A stretch of DNA of 64,000 bases from Zarea fungicola (lineage: Eukaryota > Ascomycota > Sordariomycetes > Hypocreales > Cordycipitaceae), in the NCBI GenBank assembly GCA_900169235.1, contig FWCC01000043.1, positions 248,001 to 312,000 on the forward strand, read 5' to 3'. Below the pieces are notes generated by a model. The model had not been told where the DNA came from, did not search any database, and was given only the letters and a program-made list of their open reading frames with translations. A program made the translations under genes and the position numbers. This document shows, piece by piece, positions 35,788-46,871 of the stretch; the stretch's first letter is position 1, and each line of letters begins with the position of its first letter.

Positions 35788-37055
35788 ATGTCAGAGGAAG
35801 CCGATTTCGAGATCGACTTTTACGGGGACGAGGGTGCGGATCAGCAAAATCAGGAGCAGCAGAAGCAGGACCACCAGGAGCACCAGGATGAGGGCCACAC
35901 AGAGCAACATGATGACTATAACCACGACAGCCATGGTGGAAACGGTCATGGCGGGGATGCTTCCATGGAAGACGAACACGGTCACGGCTACGACGATCAA
36001 ACATCGCAGCAGGGCACAAAACGTAAGCAGGAGGACGATGGCCGACCTGTTGACAATGCGGCGACCACAGCCATCATGATCTCAGAGCTCAACTGGTGGA
36101 CGACAGATGATGATATTCGGGGATGGGCGCGCACAGCCGAGGTCGAAAACGAGATAAAAGATCTTACGTTTAGTGAGCACAAAATAAACGGCAAGAGCAA
36201 AGGGTAAGAGAGTTGTGCTTCTCTTTTTCAGAGAGCATTTCACTGATTATTGAACAGGCAAGTATATGTCGAATTTCATTCTCGCCAAGCAGCCACTGCC
36301 ACCAAGCATCACATGGACAAGCTCAACGCAGAAGATGCGCAAGGCGCGCAAAAGAAGCTCTCCATCATGTACTGGAATCCCAACGTGAACCCCTTCAAGA
36401 CCCTACCCAAAGATGCGCCGACAAGAGGAAAGGACCAGCAGCAGTCCAGGGGTCCGACCGGCACATATAACAACGACCGTGGGGGTTACGGTGGCAGTTT
36501 CCGTGGACGCGGAAACTTTAACAACCGCGGCAACATGGGTCAAAATAACTACAATCGCAACTTCAATAACAACAATATGGGTTACAACAACATGGGTGGT
36601 AGCGGCGGATTCAATGGGCCCATGGGCGGCGGTGGCTTTCCCAACTTCAACAATCGCGGTGGCATGATGGGTGGTGGCATGCGTGGTGGTGGTGTCATGC
36701 GCGGCCGCGGCGGCAACATGATGGGCATGAATCCAGGCATGAATGGTATGAATGGCATGAACGGCATGAACGGCATGAACCCTATGGGTATGCCGATGGG
36801 CATGATGGGTAACATGGGGAATATGGGCATGGGTATGATGAATCCCGGTATGCAAGGTAAGAAGCAACCACTATTTTGCATCAGTCCATGAGAATCTGGA
36901 GCTGGCCGTGGCTAACACTTTACCAAGGAATGAACCCAGGGATGAACCAAGGATTCAACCCGGGTAATTTCAACTTTGGGCAGAACCAGGGCGGCGGTGG
37001 CGGTGGCGGTGACTGGGGTAACCCGCATGGTGCGAAGCGGCCACGACCGGAATAG
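35788..37055 (+). CDS. RRM protein with Gly/Asn/Met-rich tail (CPSF6-like)
   Basis: Exons 35788-36203, 36258-36856 and 36928-37055; phases agree, 380 residues. An acidic start (SEEADFEIDFYGDEG) precedes a Gln/His-rich stretch to about residue 80. The single RRM spans about 93-165: IMISELNWWTTDDDIRGW (RNP2-like, with the double Trp typical of CFIm68 relatives), then KINGKSKGQVYVEF (RNP1-like) spliced across intron 1, and AATATKHHMDKL. The rest is a low-complexity tail of RGG, NNMG and repeated NGM units ending in a basic HGAKRPRPE. The RRM type and acidic start resemble the CPSF6/7 subunit of cleavage factor Im, so a role in pre-mRNA 3' processing is likely but not proven. Tail composition suggests condensate-forming behaviour (inference). 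Confidence 0.88.
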
Positions 37056-37460
37056 AAGTCGGGTTGGCTGGTGAGTTGGAGTTTGAGCCCATTTTGTCGT
37101 AAGTGGCAAAGACGTTTACTACCATTCGTTCTGGGCCAATATTGCTTCTTTCTTTTCTTTTTCTGGTTCTTTTTGATGAAATTGTCCACATTGATGGCGC
37201 TTGCATGTGCAAAAGCGCGAAAAGAGCTGAAAAAACTGGGTTATTATTTTTGGTTGGCAAATGGAGTTTGTTTTGTTTTACTATATCACTTCGTTTCTAA
37301 CTTGATGTGATAAAATATGTACTATTATACAATGCATTTTTCAATAAATGGCTGGAACATGAAGGAGTTGACCTACTTACTGCCCTTTGAGGCGCAGATC
37401 TTGACCTCTCTTCAGGCAAAACATTTTATTTATTTTCGTTGGTGTTGATTTGATAGACGT
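37056..37460. other. Convergent 3' spacer
   Basis: About 400 bases of T-rich sequence between converging stops. Nothing else seen. Confidence 0.6.
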
Positions 37461-38655
37461 TTAGTTGCCCTGCAATCTGTGCCTAGTCCCGACGACCAAC
37501 TCTCGAATCTGCACCCAGCGATCCCGCAAGCTTTCCTGTGACAGCTCGTCCCCGGCCGTAGCCTCCTCCACCTCAGCCACCTTGCCTGCAACATCCGCCT
37601 CGTACCGCTCCAGCACCCGCACGAGCTCCTCGTCGACCAGGTGCTGGTCGCGATCCTCGTCACGCTCCCCATCGAGCACCGCCTGCCACTGCAGCGGCGT
37701 CAGGCACAGCGCGCGCAGCGCCACATGCGTCCTGTAGCATGCCGTTTCCCGGTCCAGCATGTACTTTCCCCAGAACCCAGCCTCCTCCAGCCGCGTCCTC
37801 TGTCCCGCCGCGATGAGCGCCGGGCACAGATACGGGTCCAGGCACGTCTCGTCCCACGGATTCAGCGGCGGCGGCAGCGTGAAGCCGTACTCGACCAGCA
37901 AAAAGTCGTTGCCGTGCGAGCCGTACTTTATGAAGAGCTCCTGGCCCTCGGCGTGGTCCGCCGTCGTCGTGATGGTAAAGGCCGCCTCGTCAAAGGCGCC
38001 CGCGCACCAGCCCGTGGGGGCGTGGTTGAAGAGGTCCGCCACGGGCTGGAGGACCATGTGGTCCTCCTTGGGCCGCTTGGCCGTCTGGCGCGTGGTGTGG
38101 TAGAATGTGCGCGTGTTGACGAGGAGCCATGAGTACAGAAAGTCCTCCTTGGTGAGGTCGGCGCCGTAGACGGCCTCGACGGCGGCCCAGTCCTTGTTAA
38201 ACTTGGCGGACTGCTTGGTGAGGAGCGCCGTCGCGGTATGCGGCAGGAGGGCGCGCAGCTCAGAGGGCCAGCAGAGGGGGAGGACGGCGTGGATGTCGGC
38301 CTTGGACGGGAAGACGCCGCGCCAGGCCGGCAGGTCGGCGGTTGGGTCTAGACAGAGAGAGGCCGAAAGGATGGCATGGACACTGGCACCTGGGAGGTTG
38401 GCGATGATGGAAGAGGGGGTGTTGGCGAGGGAGCGGAGGGTGTCTGTAGGTACTCTGAGGATGACTTCATTTGCCTTGACGAACTTTTAGTAAATGATCT
38501 CTGTAGGAGAGGTTATTGAGGGGGGGTTATACCTTGACGGCACGGGTCGCTACGATGCCGACACCTCGGCCGTGAAGTTCTTTCGGGGCGCATCCGTTTA
38601 ATTCGATGCCTTTCGTGGCAGCCCATGTGAGCAGACTGTCGATTTCTTTTTCCAT
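37461..38655 (-). CDS. SET-domain lysine methyltransferase (LSMT/SETD6 type)
   Basis: Two exons, 38655-38533 and 38474-37461, 378 residues. The start is ATG 38655 and the SET domain opens with GRGVGIVATRAVK, completed after the splice by ANEVILRVPTDTL. An insert domain follows (SKADIHAVLPLCWPSELRAL and TKEDFLYSWLLVNTRTF). The SAM/catalytic block is VADLFNHAPTG (the NH motif) and the post-SET strand is YGSHGNDFLLVEYGF. The C-terminal part is helical with an acidic linker, like the Rubisco-LSMT substrate-binding domain. Family members methylate ribosomal or other non-histone proteins; the target here is unknown. The acceptor is ambiguous: two AG sites nine bases apart (38475 and 38484) are both in frame and differ by Phe-Val-Lys. 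Confidence 0.9.
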
Positions 38656-39451
38656 GGGATATGATTATTGTTGTTTTTGGTATTGGTTATGTTGAGCTCA
38701 CTCAGAGAATGAGTGTTGAACCAAATGCTGTGTGAGTCATGAAGTAACTGAGAGGATGCGAAACCAAAGAGGCTGTAACTGGTGGTACGGCTAATAAATG
38801 ATTTCTTTTTAATATGAGGAATTTACAACAAGAAAAAATCTCAATCGTTTCCCTACCTTCACTGATGTACCTCGTGCATGTCACAAGCAATTCATTTCAT
38901 TGCCTTTGGTCGTGGAGAATTTGCGTCATTCTATGTGCAGCCAATCACGTGTGAATACCAGATCTGTAAACACTGGACCTCAGTTGCTGCAAAGATTGCC
39001 CATTTTCGTACCGAATAATAAAATAGCCAGAAACTTTTTGAAATACAATTAAATATACTCTTCTTTATGGAAATCGGTTGCAATGCGGCGAAAATAACCG
39101 CTGGGTGCAAAGTTGGGAAGCTATGCTGGACTACCTTACATACCTACAATGATAAACTGCGATGTACAGAGTGTAGGCTGTTGGAGAAAAACTGACGATA
39201 TTCAATTAAGATCTATGCCAATAGCAGCCAACCTAATTTATCAATGATTGCGATACTGTTGCAGATTCGTGGTATTTGTTAAGCAAATCAGTCCTGCATC
39301 GATTGCCCCACCACTTACAGCATGGCCTGACTTTTGCAGCTTCCAAGCTAGTTATTGGAGATTGTCACTTTTCATCCTCTGCTCTTCTCTCAACCAGAGA
39401 ATCAACGCGAAAGCAGTATTTTGACATTTCTGTCAATTTGGCATAGGCGAA
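38656..39451. other. Divergent promoter region
   Basis: 796 AT-rich bases between the starts of the SET gene (minus) and COQ4 (plus). No element recognised. Confidence 0.55.
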
Positions 39452-40385
39452 ATGGCATCAATACAGCATCTACGACCAGGGACTAGGCGTATACTGCAAG
39501 CCAAGACGTGCGCCGCCTGCGGTGCCGCAACCACCCAGCGCTCATTCTCCGTCTTCAACAGACCACCGCCAAACTACGAGGGCCATGTGCCATTGACGAG
39601 AATAGAGCGCGCCGGTCTGGCTGTTGGCTCCGGTGTCATGTCCCTCATCAATCCCTATCGCCATGGTAAGCTTGAACATCGATAACACTGCGCAATGGAC
39701 CCGTGTACCACTTCCACATACTGACTGCTTGTGTTGCCTGACAGATCTCATCGCCGCCCTCGGCGAGGCCACCGCGACACCGTACTTTATCTACCGCCTC
39801 CGTGACGCCATGCTCGCCTCCCCGACCGGCCGGCGCATCCTCCGCGATCGCCCCCGCATCTCCTCGCAGACCCTCTCCATGACGCACCTCCGCAGTCTCC
39901 CCGCGGGCACCGTCGGCCGCGCCTACGTCGACTGGCTCGACCGCGAGGGCGTGACGCCTGACACCCGCTCAGCGGTGCGATACATTGACGACGAGGAGTG
40001 CGCGTACGTCATGCAGCGCTACCGCGAGTGCCACGACTTTTTCCACGCCGTCACCGGCCTCCCCATTGTCAAGGAGGGCGAGGTCGCGCTCAAGGCGTTT
40101 GAGTTTGCCAATACGCTGCTTCCCATGACGGGGCTGAGCATGCTGGCGGTGACGACGATGAAGACGCAGGAGCGCAGCCGGTTCTGGAGCATCTATCTGC
40201 CGTGGGCGGTGCGCAACGGCCTGCGGAGCAAGGAGGTGATTAATGTGTATTGGGAGGAGCAGCTGGAGAGGAGCGTGGACGACTTGCGGGCGGAGCTGGG
40301 GATTGAGCAGCCGCCGGATCTGCGGAGCATTCGAAAGAGGGAAAAGGAGGAGCGCAAGATGATGGCGAAGAAGAATGCGCCGTAG
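39452..40385 (+). CDS. COQ4: COQ4, coenzyme Q biosynthesis protein
   Basis: Mitochondrial matrix protein needed for ubiquinone synthesis and organisation of the CoQ complex. Exons 39452-39665 and 39745-40385 (79-base intron, phase 1) give 284 residues. The N-terminus is an Arg/Ser/Thr-rich presequence ([12 protein letters not shown] and [10 protein letters not shown]). Conserved core: [15 protein letters not shown], then [13 protein letters not shown] across the splice, [20 protein letters not shown], and the metal-site motif [16 protein letters not shown] (HDxxH) followed by E in [12 protein letters not shown]. The C-terminus has [17 protein letters not shown]. Length and motif order agree with fungal Coq4. 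It runs convergently with the PDCD5 gene. Confidence 0.95.
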
Positions 40386-40628
40386 CTTTGACTGGAGGGG
40401 AACTGTATCTTGTACATCTCCCTGCATCTGTTGCCTTTGTATATTTGTAACAATATAAGCGAATCAATTTTTATTCACAAATCTCTTTTAATTTTCTCGA
40501 AAGAAATAATTCAGCGTAGAAGATTTGTGCAAGTCGTAATGCTTCGTTATGGAAGCTTCATCATTATTCCCTAGCCCCCCCTGCATATCCTCTGTTTAGC
40601 CAGGCTCGCACCTTTCAGTCACCAGAAA

Positions 40629-41216
40629 TTATAAATCAAACAAGTCATCATCGTCATCCCACGCCTTGCGTCGGCTCACCACAATCTTCTCCTCCTCCTT
40701 CTTGTCCGCCACCGCGTTCAGAAGCTCCTTGAGCTGCTCTTCCGTCACTTTGGACCGCAGCTGGCCCGACTGCGCCAGCGCAATCAGCCGGTTTTCGACT
40801 TCAGTGGCGCGCTCCTCCTTGACGAGGCGGATGCGGCCCAGACGGTCGGCGGCTTCAGGGTGGAGGATCTGGTTGAGGATGGACTGGCGCGCGTCGTCTT
40901 GCTTTCTGTTGCTGGGTTAGCTTGCGTCCGCATATGAAGAGAGGAGAAAGAAAGGATCGCATGGATCTTTGAGAATGAAAGCAAGAGTCCTCCATAAAAT
41001 ATCTCTTTCACGAAGAAAAAAACGTACTGTCGCTTTTGCTCTTGATCTTGACCACTACCCTGGCGGCCGCCACCTCCGGCGCCTCGTTCCGACTTGAGCT
41101 GCTCCAGACGAGCTTTGCGAATCTGCCACATGGATTAGCCATGCCTATTCAACGACTGAAATAAAAATCTCGTATCCCATCGATGTCTTTACCTGTTCTA
41201 GTTCTGAATCGTCCAT
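40629..41216 (-). CDS. PDCD5 / TFAR19-family DNA-binding protein
   Basis: Three exons: 41216-41193 (eight codons, MDDSELEQ), 41122-41028 and 40905-40629; phases agree, 131 residues, the normal family size. After the Gly-rich loop GAGGGGRQGSGQDQEQ comes the three-helix core: KQDDARQSILNQILHPEA, RIRLVKEERATEVENRLIAL and KVTEEQLKELLNAVADKK, ending in the conserved basic/acidic tail SRRKAWDDDDDLFDL. Homologues are small nucleic-acid-binding proteins linked to apoptosis in animals and to the TRiC chaperonin; the fungal role is less clear. Intron 2 (40906-41027) is longer than most in the window at 122 bases. Confidence 0.93.
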
Positions 41217-41555
41217 TGTAGAAGCTGTAATTAGCAGTGTAAAGTTGCGAATGCCCGCTCCAGCTGCAACGGCGATGGCGGGGCCGAAATAGCTGCAAAA
41301 GTTTGGAGGGGCAATTCTGCCATGACATCACGTGCGCCATCAACAGATGAAGCATCATGTTGCAGACCAGAACAGAACATTGCTGCCTAAATCTACTCAT
41401 GAGGTATTGTAATAAAATATGTAAACAGCTGTTGCTTGTTTCTATAATCTCACGAGGCAAGGAAAGTAGATGTGCGAAAGCGGCAAAGTGGTAACCACGC
41501 TGGTAAGCTCCAACTCTTTGTAAATCTAAAGAAACATATAATAGGTATACAATGC
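41217..41555. other. Promoter of the PDCD5 gene
   Basis: 339 bases between the PDCD5 start and the stop of the next minus-strand gene. Nothing specific. Confidence 0.55.
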
Positions 41556-42971
41556 CTAGTATCTAGACATGGATTTATATTCATCCTCTACGCCAGCACC
41601 AACCGACGTCTCCTCCACGGGTATGTAAGCATCCGACTTTTCCTGCGAAAAGGCCTGCTTGGCCTTGACCAGGTTCAACATCATCTTGTTCGTCGGCAGC
41701 TCCATGTTAAACGTATGCGCGCGCCGTAAAAAGTAGCCGTTCAGATAGTCCACATTCACAGGCACGCCTCGCCGAATGTCGCGCACCAGACTGCTCTCCT
41801 GCGTCTTCTTGCCCAGTATGGCCCGGTACAGCACCTTTTGCGCCTTGTCGAGGTCCAGCAGGTCGTGCTGCGACTCAGAGCGTGCAATCTCGGGCATGTT
41901 TTGCACCACGAGAAGAATCTCTTCCAGCAAGCTGTTGATGAGCTTCCTGGCGCTGGCGTTTTGCAGTAAGCTCGAGTACGGCACTTCGAGGAGCAGGCAC
42001 ACGGGCTCCACGACGCTGTCAAACAAGATGGTCGGGAGCTTGTAGCGGAACCAGCTGTCATATGGTGTGTATTTTGTGTGTAGCAGCTTGGCCTCTTGCA
42101 GCGATCGGACAAAGTTGGTCTGCGTCCGGACTTGGGGCTGGTCCGTCGACATGACAGCGGCGCTGCCCTCGTGCTGCACCCCTGTAATATTCCACACGCC
42201 GTTGCGCAGTTGGCGGACCGAGTCAAAGTTTCTATTGTACACGAATTTGTGACCCATGTGGCCGAGCAGAAAGGTGGGTTCCCTTTCGGGCACGGAAAAG
42301 AGCTTCTGGCGCACGTCCTCCAAAACGCCCAGGCCGTCGCTCATGAGGCACACGGTGGTATCCTGATCGACGCGGTGCTTAACGGCTTCCAGCGCCTCCA
42401 TGGCACCCTCGGCCGTGGCGCTCGAGACGACCAGCTCATCAATGTGCGCATCGCTCTTGCTGGCCAGGATCTGCGGTGTGACGGAGAGCGGCTCCATGGT
42501 GACTGTGCCGTTTTTGTCGTAGCGCTGCAGATTTCTGTATTTATTCGACGGTTTCCTCCACGCCAGGCGCTCGACCGAGTCGTACACGCCCGAAAGCGCG
42601 TGCGCGATAAACTTCGAGCGGGCGTCCTCGCCGAGGATATGAATTTTGTGTACCGAGGGCGATTTCGAGGCCTCGGCGGAGAGCCGCACCGATGGCACGT
42701 AGAATGGAGTTCCGTCGGCTCTCTTCATTACGGTCGGCTCGATTGGCGAAGCGGCGGCTTCACGGCGTTTCGGTCGATAAGCGACATCAGGATTGAGGCT
42801 GCGGAGCGGGCTTTTCTTGCTGTCTGTTCGGGTGTTTGCCACGGTGCCATAGCATCGAGAAGTCCCGCCGGCCACGGCCACGGCCACGGCGGCACATTGG
42901 CTACCTCGTATGCATGCTATTTGGTTCTGGAGGTTCTGTGCGGACAGCCGCGGGCGAGGTAACCGAGCCAC
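41556..42971 (-). CDS. Mitochondrial ketopantoate-reductase-like protein
   Basis: Open frame of 471 codons. The N-terminal 60 residues are Arg/Ala/Ser-rich without acidic residues, like a mitochondrial presequence. The body has the ApbA/PanE layout: a Rossmann start KIHILGEDARSKFIAHAL (GxG weakened to GED), middle strand DTTVCLMSDGLGVLEDVR (the QNG/N position of true reductases reads SDG), and a C-terminal helical domain with SWFRYKLPTILFDSVVEPVCL and NASARKLINSLLEEI. The altered nucleotide-binding and catalytic motifs suggest a non-enzymatic relative, as reported for some fungal mitochondrial proteins. The 5' end is unresolved: the frame begins with GTG, an in-frame TAA lies 15 bases upstream (near 42986), and the first in-frame ATG is residue 82, so a short upstream exon probably supplies the start. 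Confidence 0.75.
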   Translation of the reverse strand: MARLPRPRLSAQNLQNQIACIRGSQCAAVAVAVAGGTSRCYGTVANTRTDSKKSPLRSLNPDVAYRPKRREAAASPIEPTVMKRADGTPFYVPSVRLSAEASKSPSVHKIHILGEDARSKFIAHALSGVYDSVERLAWRKPSNKYRNLQRYDKNGTVTMEPLSVTPQILASKSDAHIDELVVSSATAEGAMEALEAVKHRVDQDTTVCLMSDGLGVLEDVRQKLFSVPEREPTFLLGHMGHKFVYNRNFDSVRQLRNGVWNITGVQHEGSAAVMSTDQPQVRTQTNFVRSLQEAKLLHTKYTPYDSWFRYKLPTILFDSVVEPVCLLLEVPYSSLLQNASARKLINSLLEEILLVVQNMPEIARSESQHDLLDLDKAQKVLYRAILGKKTQESSLVRDIRRGVPVNVDYLNGYFLRRAHTFNMELPTNKMMLNLVKAKQAFSQEKSDAYIPVEETSVGAGVEDEYKSMSRY

Positions 42972-43392
42972 TTTGGCGACAAGTTATGCTGGGAGCCACG
43001 TGCAAGACGAGCTCCTGACTGTGCGGCGGGCGGACAAAAGTTAATCGGTGCGCATTTGTTGGTATCGGTATATGCGTGTGACGAGATAAATCCGGACGTG
43101 GTGGTGACTGCGGTAGTGGATGGACAGAGAGGCAATTGATGAAAGACGCCGGCGACAAGGAGATTTTCGGAAGACGACGAATAGTAGGCGCCCGGGATGG
43201 TCAGCAGAAATTGGATGGCCTTTGCTGGGGCCATGAGCATTCGTCGAGCCTTGGCCCCGTTTGGTGCATAACTCGGCCAAGTGCACGGAAAAAGTTGGAA
43301 CAGGGAACCAACGCCGAGTGACATATCAGCAATTGTTTACAAAAGCATCGCAATTGGGAATTTAATTTGGTTTAATTTTTTATTGTTCCAAT
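42972..43392. other. Divergent promoter, possible hidden first exon
   Basis: About 420 bases between two oppositely oriented genes. It may hold the first exon of the ketopantoate-reductase-like gene; a minus-strand frame at 42917-43324 is open but reads a different frame. Confidence 0.45.
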
Positions 43393-44077
43393 ATGGCCGA
43401 CGTCAAAGACATCACACGCGACCTCGACAAGCTGGACTCGCAGCTCGACGACCTAGAGGAGGCGCTCGCTCCGCTACTGGGCAACATTGATGAGATTTCA
43501 TCGCAGATGCCCTTGCTGGACAAGGCCAAGCTGTTTTCGCTGACTGCATATTCCATCGAGTCCTTATTATTCTGTATGTTTGCCACAATATTCTTACACA
43601 TCTCATGATTCAACTGCAGTCTATTAACAAGTCTGACTGCCCAGCTGCATTGAAACTGCAAGGCACAGACGCGCAGAACCACGCAGTGTACGCCGAGCTC
43701 AAGCGCGTGCAACAATATTTTGGCAAAATCAAGGCCATTGAGGAGCCGCCTGCGGAGAGAAGCACCACAGTGAACAAGGAAGCCGCAGCTCGTGTCTTGA
43801 AAGCTGACCTCGTGAGTATCCCTCTTGACTGAAACAAGACACATTTGAGTCCGCAGCGTACTGAACATTCTCTTTTTTGTTATCCTCTCAGAGCGACAAC
43901 AAGGATCTCAGCAAGAGACTGGCAGAAAAGATTGCCGAGGAGCGCGCCCGAGCGCTGCTGAAATCCGTCGAGGGACGCAAACGCCCGGCCGAGGATTCGG
44001 CGGGGAGCTCAGTCGAGGACAAGGGCGTCAAAAAAGCCAAGAACAAGAATAGGGCCAAGGGAAAGAGCAAGCGGTGA
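43393..44077 (+). CDS. LRP1: Lrp1/Rrp47 (C1D family) exosome cofactor
   Basis: Nuclear exosome-associated RNA-binding protein that partners Rrp6 in rRNA and snoRNA processing. Exons 43393-43573, 43645-43811 and 43892-44077 give 177 residues. The first exon carries the Sas10/C1D helices (LDKLDSQLDDLEEALAPLL and LLDKAKLFSLTAYSIESLLF). The acceptor at 43644 (GCCCAG) restores the family sequence SALKLQGTDAQNHAVYAEL; the nearer AG at 43619 would keep ten alien residues and is out of phase with the donor. Helix 3 ends RVQQYFGKIKAIE. The third exon gives the basic Lys-rich C-terminal tail (KAKNKNRAKGKSKR) used for RNA binding. Confidence 0.92.
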
Positions 44078-44942
44078 AATTGATATGGAAGCTGAGGAGG
44101 GGGGAATACACCACATCGATACCCAAGGGATGAGCGTTGCATCATTTGTCGCAAGTGGATAAGGCGGACTTGATTGCAGAAACGACGAGCCAAGTTTGGC
44201 ACTACAAAATGTATACGTTATTTGGCGTTGGGGTTTCTGGGATTCATATTTTTCTGATCTAAAGAGCATTTTTCTTGCATGCACAAATTGCATCGATACA
44301 CAGGGAATAGGCATGACACTTTGAACCCAGTCGAGAATGTACCAGGTGCCCTCGCTCCCCAAAATAATGTCGCCTGAAGGGACAAAGTGTCTGTCTCTCT
44401 CTTTTTGCTAGCCATAACACACAAGGAAAGGTTCAAGACCTGGTGGTGCTCAACAAAAATCAGCCATGCTGCAGACTGACACCGAAAACATCCCGCAAAA
44501 TGTCTAGTTACACAATCACGTATAGTATTTTAAAACAGCAGGTTGGCAACAAGAAAATTCCACAAACCACTCATCACCTCGTTATATATGTAGATATATA
44601 TATATTTCATTTGGGACTTTGATTATTACCTTGCCGTTGTTGAACTGCTTTTCCTAAAGCCTTTAGCTACTTACAGCCTCATCAACCAGTCAGAAATACA
44701 GACAATTGTAGCAAATATTAAAAATGAAATATTAAAAATGAAATGATGAAAATATTTGAGAAACTCGGATACAAGTAAAATTCTTGTTAGTATAAGCTAC
44801 ATAACTTGATTCCATTTTATTTCCTCGGGAAATTAAACACATTTATACCCCGAGCACGTCCGCGGCCAGCACATCAGCGGACAACACGACAGCAACCATC
44901 TGTAATATTATTTCCGTATCCAGGTCCATAATATTGTCTGGT
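44078..44942. other. Convergent 3' spacer with short AT repeats
   Basis: Contains a TATATA tract (about 44583-44607) and a 14-base tandem duplication of AAATATTAAAAATG (about 44713-44740). No gene. Confidence 0.6.
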
Positions 44943-45311
44943 CTACTTCTTCTTTTCTTGCCCGTCTTCATCTCCGTTCATTTTCTCTGGATCCAATCCC
45001 ATTTCAACAATCAACTTGCGCTGCAGCTCGTTCGCAAGGGCTGTCGCATCCGCTGCGTCCTCTACCCGTCCCAACTCCGTGAGCGCCGTAATTGTGTACT
45101 TCTTGAGAAGCAGTTCATCGTAGGTGGGCGACGTGGAATAGTGTACGAGCTCCCACTCTGCCTCATGAATGAGGTTCAGGACAAGGTACCATCGCTGCTG
45201 GGTGATGGCCGTCTGAATTCGATTGAACTGGCGCGTCATGTATTCCGGGTCATCATTTGGGGCATCAGCTACCGTATTGGCATCTTTTCTGGATTCCTGA
45301 TTTCCCGCCAT
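44943..45311 (-). CDS. Small conserved-looking protein, function unknown
   Basis: Single exon of 122 residues from ATG 45311 (MAGNQESRK). The middle is predicted helical: DPEYMTRQFNRIQTAITQQ then RWYLVLNLIHEAEWELVHYS, then LLLKKYTITALTELGRVEDA and an acidic/Lys tail ending EDGQEKKK. The paired helices with spaced aromatics look like a TPR-like or helical-hairpin fold, and the codon usage and compact form support a real gene, but I do not recognise the family. A longer frame to 45611 exists upstream without support (it crosses likely 5' UTR). Convergent with LRP1. Confidence 0.6.
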   Translation of the reverse strand: MAGNQESRKDANTVADAPNDDPEYMTRQFNRIQTAITQQRWYLVLNLIHEAEWELVHYSTSPTYDELLLKKYTITALTELGRVEDAADATALANELQRKLIVEMGLDPEKMNGDEDGQEKKK

Positions 45312-46261
45312 TGTAAGTGAGATTAATGGAGGTCGGCAAGCTGATTTGGCGGTTCTCGAAAACCGTCCGCATTCTAAAGTCTTGGGGACGGGTGTGCAGG
45401 AAATTCTTTTACCTATAAATACCCAAACTATGTAGCTGTATTTTATAATCACTGATTCATTGTCACCCTGAAGTTTGCGACTGATTTCTTGTACTTCATG
45501 AGACGTGGAGAGTGCCTGTCCTACCTGATGTATCAGTAGCTGACTGCGTGTGCCTCCCAGCACGACAAACGGGTTCACCCATGTAGGTGCAGAGGTTACA
45601 TGTACCTGCAAGGAGTTTGAACGGTCTAGCTATTGTCCGTTTTCGCATGACAACGAAGACTATGGTAGAGTTGGTTTGATCTGGGTGGTAAGATCATGGT
45701 ATTGTCATTGCAAGCCAACCACAGCTCGAGCTTCTATAATCTTAATGACAGGTATAACTTCTGTATGGTATTTTCCACACACCAAGTCAACCTTCGTATT
45801 GAACACAAGTGCTGCGTCTTACACTAAATATTAAACTGACGACATTGCGGCGCCTTTATACAAGTACCGGTTCCTATTCTGTAACACAACCTAGCAACGG
45901 AGATGAATGAACGAACTATGACCAGCCTCGGTTAAGACTATACAAAAAAAAAAAAAAAAAAACTGCGTATATTCTATAACTTCGTGACGCATGCACAAAC
46001 TACTGCTTTCTACTGCGATTGTCCCATTCAATAACCGCCTACCCTGTAATCCAGGTTTGGCTGCTCCCGAGCGGGTGGGCCAGGCACACGCCCCGATTGG
46101 CCACAAAATTGCCACCAGACCCGGACCCTGGCGGATCTCCATCCATTCCCTGTGCTTCCATTTCTCATCCCGAAAGACCCTTTGCCATCGTACTTGAACA
46201 ACTCCAAGAAACCCCTGGTCTTTTCCGAAACACTTACTCACAACTCAAATATACTCTCAAA
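45312..46261. other. Divergent promoter region
   Basis: 950 bases between the unknown gene (minus) and the CHCH gene (plus). It includes a 19-A run at 45944-45962. The last 150 bases are pyrimidine/A-rich leader typical of strongly expressed fungal genes. Confidence 0.55.
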
Positions 46262-46871
46262 ATGCCTCGCCAACGTTCTGCCGCTCGCGCCCCTACCCGT
46301 CCTACGGCCGCCGCCCCTAAGCCCGCTCCCCAGCAGGCTCGTCCTGCGACCACCATGGCCGCGCCGCCTCAGCAGTACCAGGCTCCTCCCGTGCAGCAGT
46401 CGCAAGGTCCCGGTATGCTTGGCCAGATTGCCAGCACAGCTGCGTAAGTTGCCTCCTGTTGGCCCCATTCTGTATCGATTCATGTCTCTGGTTGTTTTGT
46501 GTCCTGGCTGGAGCGGAAGAAGGAGTCGTTGTCTTCTCTACGCCCCAAGGGACGCTTTTCAAAGTCCTCGGCAGAGAGACAACAGAGAGAACAAACACGC
46601 TAATCAACCTTGTAGGGGTGTCGCCATTGGCTCTACCGTCGGTCATGCCCTCGGTGGCCTCTTCGGTGGCGGCTCCTCCACTGCCGAGGCCGCTCCCCAG
46701 CAGGTCCAGGCCGCTCCCCAGCAGCAGTACAACAACAACAGCACCAACAACTGCGCCGGCGCCGCTCAGAGCTTCACCAAGTGCCTCGACGACAACGGCG
46801 GCAACATGCAAATCTGTAACTGGTACCTCGAGCAGCTCAAGGCTTGCCAGGCCGCCGCCAGCCAGTACTAA
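46262..46871 (+). CDS. Twin-CX9C (CHCH) mitochondrial protein, Mix17/CHCHD2-10-like
   Basis: Exons 46262-46443 and 46616-46871, joined across a 172-base intron (GTAAGT...TTGTAG), 145 residues. The N-terminus is Arg/Pro/Ala-rich (MPRQRSAARAPTRPTAAA), then a Gln/Pro stretch and a Gly-rich hydrophobic segment (GVAIGSTVGHALGGLFGGG). The C-terminal CHCH domain has two CX9C motifs, CAGAAQSFTKC and CNWYLEQLKAC. This order is that of Mix17 in yeast and CHCHD2/CHCHD10 in animals, intermembrane-space proteins imported through Mia40 and linked to respiration and MICOS. The intron is the longest in the window among confidently modelled genes and follows a conserved gene structure. Confidence 0.93.

Noticed and set aside
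36403..36867. His/Ala/Thr-rich 154-codon frame on the minus strand
   Set aside because: Shadow of the Gly/Asn/Met repeat tail of the RRM protein.
42096..42962. 288-codon open frame on the plus strand
   Set aside because: Exact antisense of the ketopantoate-reductase-like gene; no domain, and composition is that of a shadow frame.
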